A DNA stretch of 64,000 nt from Cohnella silvisoli (lineage in GTDB: Bacteria; Bacillota; Bacilli; Paenibacillales; Paenibacillaceae): assembly GCF_021190915.1 (NCBI RefSeq), contig NZ_JAIOAP010000002.1, positions 666,983 to 730,982 of the forward strand. The letters run 5' to 3'. The translations under genes were made by a program, and so were the position numbers. Below are positions 43,541 to 53,510 of the stretch, piece after piece (the stretch's first letter is position 1; each line of letters opens with the position of its first letter). Under the pieces are notes generated by a model. The model was not told the origin of the DNA, did not search any database, and saw only the letters and a program-made list of their open reading frames with translations.

Positions 43541-43993
43541 GTCAAGCACCTTGGCGATATTCATTATTTCACTTACGATCCCACGAATAGATGGGGAATT
43601 CACCGAACCCTGCTCGGAGGATTATCGCTTAATGTTGTAGCACTAATTCTGATCGCGCTGGTTGTCCAATCTCCAGTGATTTTAATCCCAATGTTGATGT
43701 TATGGTCATTCGCGACTTGGTCTCCGGGTCCTCCACAGCAGTTGCACCTCATGACGCTCGCTCCTGAATCTTCGGGAATTATGCTCAGCTTGAATAATTC
43801 AGTCATTCAGGTTGCCATGGCAGTCGGTGCTGGAATCGGCGGCGGTGCCGCAAAGCAAATATCGCTTTACTCCGTTACCTGGTTTGCGGCCGTTGGAATT
43901 GCTTTAGCCGTAGCAGCAGTCATCTTATCACTAAGATATGTCAGATCCACCTCCAGCCAAAGGTCCGGTAGACAATCTATTTTAGAAGCTTAA
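43541..43993 (+). pseudogene. MFS transporter C-terminal remnant
   Basis: A GTG frame at 43541 gives VSSTLAIFIISLTIPRIDGE and stops at 43636. The overlapping frame from about 43591 gives NRWGIHRTLLGGLSLNVVAL and runs to TAA at 43991 with VILIPMLMLWSFATWSPGPPQQ and GIGGGAAKQISLYSVTW. RWG(I/x)RRTLLGG and the following helices match the C-terminal half of DHA1-type MFS drug transporters. The first about 220 residues are missing and the start is in the wrong frame. Confidence 0.6.
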
Positions 43994-44002
43994 ACAATGA
44001 AG

Positions 44003-44067
44003 TGCACCCCTTAGAATAGACATTGGTCAAACCCTCGGGTTTAGTCGACCTTATTCTATGGGGTGCA
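44003..44067. terminator. 65-base inverted repeat, bidirectional terminator or mobile-element end
   Basis: TGCACCCCTTAGAATA ... TATTCTATGGGGTGCA form a 16-bp stem with one mismatch, and the middle holds AAACCC/GGGTTT. It separates the MFS remnant (plus) from the rhamnosidase-like gene (minus). T-rich ATTTTAT follows on the plus strand. Its long, almost perfect arms also look like paired insertion-sequence ends. Confidence 0.7.
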
Positions 44068-44093
44068 TTTTATGCTAGTAAATCAGTTGACAA

Positions 44094-47027
44094 TCAATAT
44101 TTAATCATGCCAACTGAATCGATGAAATCCGTATTATCTCCACTTGTCGTCGTTCCCTCAAACTTGATCGTATGATTTCCCGTTGTTAATGCAATCGTAT
44201 TGCTTGTAAACGAATTAAAGCTGGTAGAGGCCGGAGAAAAAGCTCCCACAAAGTTATTGTCTACATAGACATTGAAGGTTTGCAGGCCTCCATAAAAGAA
44301 ATTCGTCCCATCCCACCTCGCTTGCCTCTTAGCTGCCAGAAAATTAATCGCATACGTACCCGCAGATACATTAGTCAAAGTTTGCTGCATCGAACCGGTG
44401 CCTTGAATAAATGCCGTTTGAGCTCCCTCAGGCGCATAGGCGGCATAGAAGGATCCCCCAGTGCCCGTTCTCTGAATACCCGCACCGTTACTGCCGCTCT
44501 GCACGGAAAAGGTCCAACCGGCCGAAGCGGGGTTATAAATATAATCTGCGGTGGTCGGCCCCTCAAAGCCTGCATTGGATGGGATATTGCTTTGATAACA
44601 ACCTTTTGCGACATTAGGAACCGGATCGCCGAAGACAGCATTGGTACAGGCCGCTGTACTGGTTTTGATACCATAGTTATATTTGCTTTGAGCTCCATAA
44701 GCAACGGTTTTCGTATCAGAAAACGAACATTGTTGATTCTCGTCCGCACAGTACGTCCAAATTCCGGGTGTCGGCGGAAGCTGTGTATCACTTATTTCGC
44801 AATGCTTGGCCACGCCTGAAGTCGGATCGCCAAACTTGCTGTTATCACATGTTATCCCATTTGTAAACGTGCCGTACACAAAGGTCGTGCCTGAGCCGTA
44901 ACGAACACCCTTCGTGCCGTTAAAGCTGCACGGATTCCCTTCCGCAGCACAGTTAATCCAAGCCGTTTGCGAGCCTGTATAGCTGAATGTTCTTGAGCCC
45001 GGCTGCACACCCCGAAAATAAATGTAGTTCGCATCCTGATCTGCGCTTGTAATGCCGGAAGACCCCGAGAAGCTCGTTCCGTTCCATACTGCAGTTCCAT
45101 TAATGGATACCGTCCGGTTTGCGCCGAATTTAGGTATGCCAATCACTCCTGAAGAGCCTGTATTCGTCGTACTATCCACAAGCATGGAGAAAGAACTATT
45201 ATTCGCACGATCATAGGATACTTTGACAAGCTTGCTTCCATCCATCGTTAATTGGCCTTCGACATGAGTTAAGTCACCCGGATGCGGAATAACGTTATAT
45301 TGCTGTCCTTTTGGAGTCGTTGGCGTAATGCCTAACACAAAGAAAGTTAAAGCGGATGTCGGTCCGCTCGCCCAGGCATGCGAATAGCTTGTAAACCAAT
45401 CGTATCCGGCGCTGCCATCTTGATTAATCGACTCCCAGAAGGTTTTTGTACCTTTGGGACTATTGTACATATAGCCCCATTCCTTACGCATCAAATTCAA
45501 TCCGTCTACGTCATTGAACGCTTTAAAATGCGCTTGGATTTCCATTGAGCCCGGAAAGGTTGCAATTTCAAAATCATACTCCGGATTTCGTGATCCGTAT
45601 GTGCTCCAATTCGATTTCAAGTAATTGCTGACGCTTGTACTTTTCGCAGCGGAATCCGGTACATCAAACCAAACCGCCAATGAATTTCCATCCTGCGGAT
45701 AGATTAAGCTGGTCGGGTTATCTTTGTATGCGCCTTGATTTGCGTCCCAAAGCGTACTGTTGATATTCGCTTTCAAGGTCGCTGCCTCATTCGTATAGGT
45801 TGTTGCTAATGTTGAGTCTCCTTCAGCATTGGCCAGAATTGCACCCGTAATTAATGATCGGTATAACATCGCATTTTGGGCAATGCTTTCCTGATTATTC
45901 AGATTATCATAATGACGTGCCCAGTCAGATTTACTTGTCACCTTCAGCAAGCCATGTGAACCATTGACTTTCGCCCGAATATACGACATCCCTAATTTGT
46001 ATTTTGTCCAAACTGAATTTAACCAGGTCAAATCTCCCGAATACAAATAGTAGTTATAGGTTGTAATTAACGTCCACATATGATAGGAATCCGAACCGCC
46101 AAAATTAAATGGGGGACCGGCATACGGGAGCTCTCCTGTGGTTGCATTCTGGCTGTCAAACATACGCTGCAGCGCATTTTTCGTAGATAACGTATCATTT
46201 ATGGATGCATAGGCCGTCGGAGTGGATATTCCCATATCTCCGGGCCATACGGCGCGGTCGCGTTTCGCTCCATCCCCCAGCACGGATGTGCCCCCGCTGA
46301 TTGTGGCGCTATTATCCCAGCCATAATCATTACGCCACACCCTTCCTTGGGTTGGAACTATGGTATTGGTTTGTAAAGTATATGCACCCGAATACCAAAG
46401 CTTATTAATCAGATCATCATTGCTGTAGAAATAATTGGGATAGGCGCTCGGATTCGACATTAACGGAACTGCAGTGAAATTCAATGAAACTTGACCTACA
46501 TGGACCCAACCGCCCGAATTCATAAAAATCGTTAAATAACGAAAACCGCCGCGCAGTTTGTTTGCCGGCATTGTATAGGAGCTTGCTCCCGTCGTAGTAA
46601 TGCTGGCGTATACGGCCCCATCCGTGCTATAGTTCAATCCGGCATTAATTGCACTGTTTGAACTGTCGCTATTCGTCCCCACGTTATCGCTTGATTCGGA
46701 GAAAGCCAAACCTACCGATTCATTATTACTACTAGCTTCTGGAAAGTTAACGGTTATAATGCCTCCAACCTCCTTGCCGAAATCAAGGACAACATAAGAC
46801 CCCGCACCCAGAATAAGCGCAGCGCCTCCAGTTATGATATTATTCGGATTTTGAACGGTTCCATTCGTTGCATAGATTGAGATAGGCGATACTGTTCGTG
46901 TAGTCGGCGCAAGGTTATATTGATCCCAAACTGCCGCACTTGCTGTTGTAGCAAAAATAGGGATAGTAATCATTGAAAACAATAGAGTATATATGAATGC
47001 CCTGATTGAAGTGTTCTTGATTTTCAA
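44094..47027 (-). CDS. secreted six-hairpin glycosidase, alpha-L-rhamnosidase-like, with Cys-rich repeats
   Basis: 977 residues from TTG 47027, which has GAGAGG 9 bases upstream; the ATG at 47036 has it directly adjacent. Signal peptide ends at about residue 30 (ATTASA). N-terminal beta-sandwich with GGAALILGAGSYVVLDFGKEVGG as in rhamnosidase-like proteins, then an alpha/alpha barrel (about 200-600) with RVWRNDYGWDNSA and FWESINQDGSAGYDWFTSYSHAW. Two copies of a about 50-residue, six-Cys domain follow (about 700-755 and 765-820; C-xxEGxxC-xF ... FGDPxxxxxKxC). The C-terminus is a beta-sandwich sugar-binding domain. Extracellular removal of rhamnose is plausible; GH78 catalytic residues are not obvious. 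Confidence 0.82.
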   Translation of the reverse strand: MKIKNTSIRAFIYTLLFSMITIPIFATTASAAVWDQYNLAPTTRTVSPISIYATNGTVQNPNNIITGGAALILGAGSYVVLDFGKEVGGIITVNFPEASSNNESVGLAFSESSDNVGTNSDSSNSAINAGLNYSTDGAVYASITTTGASSYTMPANKLRGGFRYLTIFMNSGGWVHVGQVSLNFTAVPLMSNPSAYPNYFYSNDDLINKLWYSGAYTLQTNTIVPTQGRVWRNDYGWDNSATISGGTSVLGDGAKRDRAVWPGDMGISTPTAYASINDTLSTKNALQRMFDSQNATTGELPYAGPPFNFGGSDSYHMWTLITTYNYYLYSGDLTWLNSVWTKYKLGMSYIRAKVNGSHGLLKVTSKSDWARHYDNLNNQESIAQNAMLYRSLITGAILANAEGDSTLATTYTNEAATLKANINSTLWDANQGAYKDNPTSLIYPQDGNSLAVWFDVPDSAAKSTSVSNYLKSNWSTYGSRNPEYDFEIATFPGSMEIQAHFKAFNDVDGLNLMRKEWGYMYNSPKGTKTFWESINQDGSAGYDWFTSYSHAWASGPTSALTFFVLGITPTTPKGQQYNVIPHPGDLTHVEGQLTMDGSKLVKVSYDRANNSSFSMLVDSTTNTGSSGVIGIPKFGANRTVSINGTAVWNGTSFSGSSGITSADQDANYIYFRGVQPGSRTFSYTGSQTAWINCAAEGNPCSFNGTKGVRYGSGTTFVYGTFTNGITCDNSKFGDPTSGVAKHCEISDTQLPPTPGIWTYCADENQQCSFSDTKTVAYGAQSKYNYGIKTSTAACTNAVFGDPVPNVAKGCYQSNIPSNAGFEGPTTADYIYNPASAGWTFSVQSGSNGAGIQRTGTGGSFYAAYAPEGAQTAFIQGTGSMQQTLTNVSAGTYAINFLAAKRQARWDGTNFFYGGLQTFNVYVDNNFVGAFSPASTSFNSFTSNTIALTTGNHTIKFEGTTTSGDNTDFIDSVGMIKY

Positions 47028-47073
47028 GTGGATCATCCTCTCTCGATTAAATAATTTTACTCATGAAAAAAAG

Positions 47074-47111
47074 AGAAGCCCCCCCTTCGATTAATGACAA
47101 GAGAGGCTTCT
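47074..47111 (-). terminator. terminator of the GxGYxYP gene
   Basis: AGAAGCC ... GGCTTCT stem with T run CTTTTTTTC on the minus strand. It lies 20 bp after the stop of the 47131-49977 gene. Confidence 0.75.
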
Positions 47112-47130
47112 ATTGTTAGAAGAAAACTAT

Positions 47131-49977
47131 TTAGTTAATCGTTATCTTATCCACCGTTACAGTTGCCACATCATTGTAATATACTCTGTATTCCAGTTGA
47201 TGGTTAAGGGTCGTTTGATTAAATGTCAGACTGAAATCCTGGTACTGGTTCGCTCCCGTGAATTGCTGTCTCAATATATTCTGCGAAGCCAAGGTCACCC
47301 CTGCTGTAGCATCCCATATATCAATGGAAGCTACTTGCGCGTTGTTAACCGTATTGTTGTCCACCTTCATTCTAAAGGTAATCTTTCTGTTGCCGATCGG
47401 AACGTTGGAATCGTACGGTCCATATACCATATGAGTTGCATTGTCCTGGGTAGGGTTTGCCTGCCAGCCGTCTCCAACCGCACGCCCGGTGGCATGCCCC
47501 AAAACGGTACCTTCAGCCTCATACTTGCCTATTCTGGTTGTTGTCGTGACCTTATCGATGCTAATCTTAGCATTATCCTTGTAGCCTGCCCTGAATTCCA
47601 ACGGATGACCGGAAACGTTCGTGTAACTCAAACTGAAATCCTGGTAAACGTCGTTGGCCTTGAACTGGTTCCTGTATACATCGAAGGCCGCCAGATCCAG
47701 CCCCGTTGTACCATCTCTTACATCAAGCCTAAGAACGTTGTCGTTATTCCCCGCAATGGAATCAATCTTTACCTTAAAGGTCGTCGTAAGCTGACCTGAC
47801 GGGAACGTAGTGACATATGGGCCCCAAAGCATGAAATCCGCACTGTCTTGAGCTACATTTGCCGACCATGAATCCCCGTCTGCCCGACCAACGTTATGGT
47901 TGAATGGCGACGTCGCATAGCTTGTATTTTCCGCTTCATACGTTTTTACAACTGTAGAAGGATCTGTAGGCAAGTTGTAATATTCCCTCATTAGCTGGAA
48001 GTAGTTATCAGGCGTTACAAAAACAATGTTGCTATTGGCGCTGTAATTGTTTACGGCATCGATCATGTTCTGATAGGTCAGGTCCCACGGCACTGCCTGG
48101 ATCGATACGAACCTCGGAGCCGTCCCGCTCCACCCGGCAATGGCGCCATTGATTTCACTAATGACTGAGGAATACGTGGAACAGTAGGTCGCGTTGAGCG
48201 CTTGCGCCGGTAACACATTGTTATACTGCGTAACCTGTCCGCCGGCTTGCATGCCCGTCAATCCCAGAAGGGAAGGCGCATTTTGGGCAAAGCTGTTACC
48301 GACGTTGACATTGATTCCGCCCAGGATGGTGTTCCAAACCGTAATCACTTTAAGACCGGAACGATTGGAATAATCATTGCTTAACGTAATATAGTTGTCC
48401 AGATATCCTTGATTGGCCCAATAATTCGGATAGGTGTATCCCACTCCTGTCGGGCCGCCGATCAAGTTATCGTTCGGCGTAGAAGTGTTGTATAAGTAGT
48501 TCAACACGCCGGGCATCGCATCCAGCATGGCTGGCGATACGGTCCACCCTAATGGAATCGTACCCCTGTTGGGAGCATCCCACAACTTGCTTGTTTTAAA
48601 ATGATGCTCTAAATACTGCAAGTTATCTCCATCGCTCATGATCAATGAGACATAAATTTTATTTTGTAACGCCGGCTTATTCGCCAAAGGTTTGACATTG
48701 ACGGTCCTGGAAGTCCCGCCGAATACGGTCAAGTTTGAAGAGAAATCGCTTGCAATCGTAGTAACCCCATATTCAGATGTTCTCGTGACGCCTACGCCTT
48801 CATCCGGCCACCATCCCATATAGGTTCCGGTTCCATCATGCGGCATACCGGATAAAAACTGCCTTAATATCGTATCCTCAGCCGGAACACTCGGATCAAG
48901 CCATATCGTAGCTGCTCCGACTGCAATGGCATAATCACGCAGGAAGCCTTTTATTTTCGGATTCAACCCGACAATGACCCTATGAGTCACCGATGACCAG
49001 TAGTTATTATAGAGATACTGATACACTTGGACCTTCGTCGTAAACACGCCGCGCAAATCGTTCAGGATCGGCAGGTTGTACGGCGCACCGGTCAGCTTGG
49101 TTACCTGTGCTGACGAAGCGACAATGCCTCCGTTAAGCGATGCGATCGTCGTGGCTAGATTCACGGTGTCCGGTACTGCATCATCGTAGATGACGATACC
49201 GCTTATCTCGCTTCTATATTTGGTAATAAGGCTATAGTTGTCCGTCACATCCACATGACCTATTCCAAGCGAATTCAACCAATTATATTTCCCGTCTTCT
49301 CCTCGTACCGCATTGTCATAGGTGTAAATTCGGGGCTGGGTTTTATTCACCAAGCCTTTTACGGTTGAGAAAAGAACGGCATCGTCTTCCATCGCCTTCG
49401 GGTTCGTTCCCACGGCGCCGGCCCGGACAAAAGACCCGCCATACCAGTAAACCCTGAATTCGAGACCATGCCCAGGCGCGGGATTAGTGAAGGTGAGATT
49501 AAAAGTCTGCATGGAGTATGTGCCGGTCCATTCCATCCTTGTGACATCTCTCGCAGCCAAAGTCAGCCCGGTCGTATTGTCTCTGACGTCGATCCTCACG
49601 ATCGGATCGTTATTCGCCGTATTGTTATCAACGGCCAATTCAAAGAAAGCCGTATTGACGCCTGCAGGAATGTTAGTTGCATACGGTCCATAAATCATAA
49701 AATCATTCCCGTGATCGATACCGGTTTGTACAATCCAATTGTTCCCGTCCAGATGACCGGTCGAATGCGATACCTGGGGACCATTTGACTGATATTTGTA
49801 TTCCGTTGTCGTATCCATCACGTCCAGCGTAGCTGCCGGTGCTGGGAACGAAGGAAGAACCTGTCCCGCTGGCCAGCTAATTGCAGCAGCTGCAGATGAA
49901 ACAAATACTGTTAAATTAACCGTTGCCGCTAACAAAATGACTATGAGCGACATTGAAAACGCTTTTTTAGTTTTCAT
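47131..49977 (-). CDS. secreted GxGYxYP-family putative glycoside hydrolase with carbohydrate-binding modules
   Basis: 948 residues; ATG behind GGGAGGAAAAG. Signal peptide to about residue 35 (FVSSAAAA). A binding module with STGHLDGNNWIVQTGIDHGNDFMIYGPY lies at about 60-200, and two further copies of the same pattern (GRADGDSWSANVAQDSADFMLWGPY and GRAVGDGWQANPTQDNATHMVYGPY) sit at the C-terminus. The central domain (about 215-680) holds MSDGDNLQYLEHHF and, at about 508-515, GVGYTYPNYWANQ, the motif that names the family. Catalysis has not been shown for the family. A cre-like site at 50061-50074 precedes the gene. Confidence 0.88.
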   Translation of the reverse strand: MKTKKAFSMSLIVILLAATVNLTVFVSSAAAAISWPAGQVLPSFPAPAATLDVMDTTTEYKYQSNGPQVSHSTGHLDGNNWIVQTGIDHGNDFMIYGPYATNIPAGVNTAFFELAVDNNTANNDPIVRIDVRDNTTGLTLAARDVTRMEWTGTYSMQTFNLTFTNPAPGHGLEFRVYWYGGSFVRAGAVGTNPKAMEDDAVLFSTVKGLVNKTQPRIYTYDNAVRGEDGKYNWLNSLGIGHVDVTDNYSLITKYRSEISGIVIYDDAVPDTVNLATTIASLNGGIVASSAQVTKLTGAPYNLPILNDLRGVFTTKVQVYQYLYNNYWSSVTHRVIVGLNPKIKGFLRDYAIAVGAATIWLDPSVPAEDTILRQFLSGMPHDGTGTYMGWWPDEGVGVTRTSEYGVTTIASDFSSNLTVFGGTSRTVNVKPLANKPALQNKIYVSLIMSDGDNLQYLEHHFKTSKLWDAPNRGTIPLGWTVSPAMLDAMPGVLNYLYNTSTPNDNLIGGPTGVGYTYPNYWANQGYLDNYITLSNDYSNRSGLKVITVWNTILGGINVNVGNSFAQNAPSLLGLTGMQAGGQVTQYNNVLPAQALNATYCSTYSSVISEINGAIAGWSGTAPRFVSIQAVPWDLTYQNMIDAVNNYSANSNIVFVTPDNYFQLMREYYNLPTDPSTVVKTYEAENTSYATSPFNHNVGRADGDSWSANVAQDSADFMLWGPYVTTFPSGQLTTTFKVKIDSIAGNNDNVLRLDVRDGTTGLDLAAFDVYRNQFKANDVYQDFSLSYTNVSGHPLEFRAGYKDNAKISIDKVTTTTRIGKYEAEGTVLGHATGRAVGDGWQANPTQDNATHMVYGPYDSNVPIGNRKITFRMKVDNNTVNNAQVASIDIWDATAGVTLASQNILRQQFTGANQYQDFSLTFNQTTLNHQLEYRVYYNDVATVTVDKITIN

Positions 49978-50060
49978 TAACTTTTCCTCCCATAAAATGA
50001 AATTGGTTTTTACCCTTATCCAACCTTAAAATACACGAATCCTCCTTCAAATTAATTTGA

Positions 50061-50074
50061 TGTAAGCGCAAACT
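50061..50074. promoter_or_regulatory. cre-like site upstream of the GxGYxYP gene
   Basis: TGTAAGCGCAAACT: one mismatch to TGWAANCGNTNNCA apart from the W/N positions. It lies 84 bp upstream of the start codon at 49977. Confidence 0.45.
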
Positions 50075-50242
50075 AAAATCAAAAGCAAAGAACTTTATTT
50101 GGGGTTGATCCGCCTCCTTTCGAATTTTAAGTATCGGGGCAAGAGCCAAATGATTAACATGAAGAAGCGAGCAGCAGCAATTTCCCTATGGTGTGGGTCA
50201 TGACGGCATACTCGCTCTTAATTACCAATGTGTTTGAAAATC

Positions 50243-53200
50243 TTAATCGGTTTTTCGAATACTCTTTCCGATTCGCAAGGTTTTGATCTCGTAAGGCTTC
50301 AAGAACGTATTAATGATCGGCTCCTGCAAATTTTGTAACAAGAGCTCAGCGTTATCCTCCATCAGATCCGTCTCTTCGATGTCTGCTCCAATTGCCCAAC
50401 TGTTATCGAGACGGAGCCTGACTTTACTGCGAATTCCACCGTATTCGTACAAGCGAACGACAAGGGATTGTCCGTCCTCCGCTTTCTTAACCGTATCGAT
50501 CATAATGTTGGATTGATCGCTTTCGATAAGGCCAAAGCTATCTGATCGCGATACTATCGATCGGTTAGCTATAGGAACTGCGAACAACGGCAAATTCAAT
50601 TCACAAGCGCTTCGGTGCGTTTCTGCCTCCAGCCAATTCCCCTCATGCGGATAAAGCGAGTAGGTGAACTCATGCTCTCCCTGATCCGCTGTAGGATCTG
50701 GAGAGGTCGCCGACTTGATCAAACTTAACCGGATCGTATGATTGCGGATATCGTGACCGTATTTGCAATCGTTCAACAAGCTGACTCCGTAGCCGCCTTC
50801 GGATAAATCGACCCACCTCTGGGCAACGGACTCGAACCTCGCCCAATCCCAGCTCGTGTTCCAATGCGTCGGCCTCTCCACGTTGCCGAACTGGATTTCA
50901 TAAGTTGCTTTCGTGGAACGGATGTTGACTGGGAACGCCACCTTCAACAATTGCTGGCTTTCTCTCCAACCCACCCGAGTCTTGAAATCGATGCGGGGAT
51001 GATCGGCGTAAACGATGATTTTTTGTTCGATATGGGAACGGTTGTAAGTCCAATGAAGCTTCAGAACACCGCGCAGCGGACCACTTTCTTCGACCGAGCA
51101 GGACGTCAGCTCCCGAACCTCGCGCATCTTGTCTTGGTAGAATATATCAATGTCCCATGCGTCATGCGCCAATGGCTTATCCTCGAAAACCTGAAGCGCG
51201 TTGGCCGCCTCGCCTTGCATGATAACCTCGCGAGCCTGGCGTTTATCGAATAGGGAAATCAGTTGTCCCGAATCGTTAAGTTTCATTAGATAAAAAGGAG
51301 TTTCAATCTCATTCTTCTCCATTCTGATTAACGGAGAATTGATCGTTATTTCGCTTTTCATTTCCTCGATCGGTTTTCCGGAAATGGTTGCATAGCCGTA
51401 AGAAGGAACGTTATTAACTTGCACGTACATCTTGCCTGCCGCCCCACCTATTCCGGGAACGAATTGCGAGGATAACCTACGTCCGTCCATGAGCGACCAT
51501 TCGAATTCGCCATCTTCTTCCCGCATGGGAATCTCGACGAGGAAAGAACGTTTCCAACCCAATGTATTGAACACCCGGTAAGTTATGATGACGTCATGTC
51601 CGGACACCCCACTCTCGCCGGTTTCAGAAATCAGTTCAATCTCGGAAATCCCCTTCTCCAACGCTTTCTCCGCGAAGTCCAAAGCTTCGGCATATTCCAA
51701 TCGACTATCTTCGTAAACCTCTTTGATAGAAGAGCCGGGAATAATGTCATGGAACTGATTACGGAGCACGATCGTCCAACTGTTCCTAAGTAGATCCGCG
51801 GGGTACTCATGACCTGCATTTTGCGCAAGCGCCATCGCGTTAATCGATTCCGCGGTATGCAGCAACGCCTCCAAGTTTCGATTCATTCTCTTGTTATAAG
51901 CTTGGGAAGTGTATGTTCCCCGGTGATATTCCAGGTATAGCTCGCCATCCCATAGCGGAAGCTCTCGGCGGGACCTTACCCGCTCCTCTAATTGCTCGAA
52001 GAACGGCTCTACCTTGCCTTGTTTAACCGACGGCATACCCGGCATGGCCTCGAAGCGTCGAATCGCTTCCAGCATATCTCGAGTTGGACCGCCACCACCG
52101 TCGCCCCATCCATAAGCTAGCAACAATTCGTCGTTGATATCCTTCTGGCGATAATTGTTCCATAAGCCTTTCACGCTAGAAGCGCTAACATTGCCATTGT
52201 AGGTGTAATACCAACTGTCGTCGTTATTGGGCGTCGTGATGAAATGGGTAAGAATCTCGGTCCCGTCGATGCCGCTCCACTTAAAGGTATCCTGGGGAAA
52301 GCGATTATACTGGCTCCAACTGATCTTCGTCGTCATGAAATAATCGATGCCGCTTTTCTTGAGAATCTGCGGAAGCGCCCAACTGTATCCGAACACGTCC
52401 GGCAACCATAACACCCGGTTGTCTACACCGAACTCTTCTTTGAAGAAGCGTTTACCGGCAAGCAGCTGGCGGACGAGCGACTCGCCGGACGGAATGTTGC
52501 AATCGGACTCCAGCCACATCGCGCCGGACGCTTCCCATCGGTTTTCCGCGATCTTTTGTTTGATTTGCGCGTAAATCTCTGGGTAATCTTCTTTAAGATA
52601 AGCATATAACTGCGGCTGCGATTGGAAAAACACGTATTCGGGGTAGCGTTCCATCAGCATCAGAACGGTAGAGAACGAGCGAGCGCTCTTCTCGCGCGTA
52701 TGCTTTAGCCGCCAAAGCCAAGCCACGTCGATGTGGCAATGACCGACCGCGGTCACCTGCGGCACCTTGGAACGCGAGATAGCATCGCCCCTAAGCTTCA
52801 ATTCAATTAGCGCTTCCTTAACGGAATCATAGAAATCTTGCGAGCCGGGATTGCTCCAATCCAATAGCAAGTAAGCCTCGTCAACGGCGGTTAACAGGGC
52901 TTGCTTCTCGTAGGACGTCTCTTCCATGCACGCCGCGGCTTCCAATAAGTGCTTTGAGCTATAGTAAAGATCGTCCGTCTCCGGGTCGAGAAAAGCCCAT
53001 TCCAGCCGATCGATCCGATGATCAAACGGATTATGATTGCCGTCTGGAGGAGTTAAACCGCTCCAGGCTTTTATCGCGAGCTTGAACGGTTCTTCATCCT
53101 CCACCAAAGCTGTCGGGAAAAACAACTCCTCATGGTTTCGATCCAATGCCTGAGCAGGCACGCCGTTAAGATAGACAAGTGCTTCGTACCCGCTGCAATT

Positions 53201-53473
53201 GCCGCCGCCTGTATCGCCCAGCCGGAATAATCCGACGACTTCTTTACCTATCCACGGTTCCGGAACGACTAAATCTCCGACGAACCATCTGGTCTCATCT
53301 CGGCCACCCCAACGATCACCCACCTTTACAGCCATGCCCTCAGAGCATTCCGCCTCCTCCAACGATTGGGCTCCGGACACGATGCGTATAGAAGAAAGCG
53401 GGGCTCTTTCCCGATATCTCAGTTGCGACAGCTCTTGTACCCGTCTTTCCAGCTTCTCTTGGACGAATCTCAA
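50243..53473 (-). CDS. GH38 alpha-mannosidase
   Basis: 1076 residues from TTG 53473 (MRFVQEKLERRVQELSQ), with GAGGGG 6 bases upstream; an ATG at 53497 would put this site inside the gene. No signal peptide. Catalytic domain includes the zinc/active-site motif VGHCHIDVAWLWRLKHTREKS (about residue 247-260 of this start) and WLPDVFGYSWALPQILKK (about 358), where the Asp is the nucleophile. The C-terminal part is the beta-rich domain of class II mannosidases. It releases mannose from alpha-linked oligosaccharides in the cytoplasm. It is the last gene after the permeases, 37 bp downstream of the MalG-type permease. Confidence 0.93.
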   Translation of the reverse strand: MRFVQEKLERRVQELSQLRYRERAPLSSIRIVSGAQSLEEAECSEGMAVKVGDRWGGRDETRWFVGDLVVPEPWIGKEVVGLFRLGDTGGGNCSGYEALVYLNGVPAQALDRNHEELFFPTALVEDEEPFKLAIKAWSGLTPPDGNHNPFDHRIDRLEWAFLDPETDDLYYSSKHLLEAAACMEETSYEKQALLTAVDEAYLLLDWSNPGSQDFYDSVKEALIELKLRGDAISRSKVPQVTAVGHCHIDVAWLWRLKHTREKSARSFSTVLMLMERYPEYVFFQSQPQLYAYLKEDYPEIYAQIKQKIAENRWEASGAMWLESDCNIPSGESLVRQLLAGKRFFKEEFGVDNRVLWLPDVFGYSWALPQILKKSGIDYFMTTKISWSQYNRFPQDTFKWSGIDGTEILTHFITTPNNDDSWYYTYNGNVSASSVKGLWNNYRQKDINDELLLAYGWGDGGGGPTRDMLEAIRRFEAMPGMPSVKQGKVEPFFEQLEERVRSRRELPLWDGELYLEYHRGTYTSQAYNKRMNRNLEALLHTAESINAMALAQNAGHEYPADLLRNSWTIVLRNQFHDIIPGSSIKEVYEDSRLEYAEALDFAEKALEKGISEIELISETGESGVSGHDVIITYRVFNTLGWKRSFLVEIPMREEDGEFEWSLMDGRRLSSQFVPGIGGAAGKMYVQVNNVPSYGYATISGKPIEEMKSEITINSPLIRMEKNEIETPFYLMKLNDSGQLISLFDKRQAREVIMQGEAANALQVFEDKPLAHDAWDIDIFYQDKMREVRELTSCSVEESGPLRGVLKLHWTYNRSHIEQKIIVYADHPRIDFKTRVGWRESQQLLKVAFPVNIRSTKATYEIQFGNVERPTHWNTSWDWARFESVAQRWVDLSEGGYGVSLLNDCKYGHDIRNHTIRLSLIKSATSPDPTADQGEHEFTYSLYPHEGNWLEAETHRSACELNLPLFAVPIANRSIVSRSDSFGLIESDQSNIMIDTVKKAEDGQSLVVRLYEYGGIRSKVRLRLDNSWAIGADIEETDLMEDNAELLLQNLQEPIINTFLKPYEIKTLRIGKSIRKTD

Positions 53474-53510
53474 ACCCATACCCCTCTTCCCATCCATTTC
53501 AAGAATCTAA

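Noticed and set aside
50166..50220. AGCGAG ... CTCGCT stem after the GH38 gene as terminator
   Set aside because: Only six pairs with a loop of over 35 bases and no T run.
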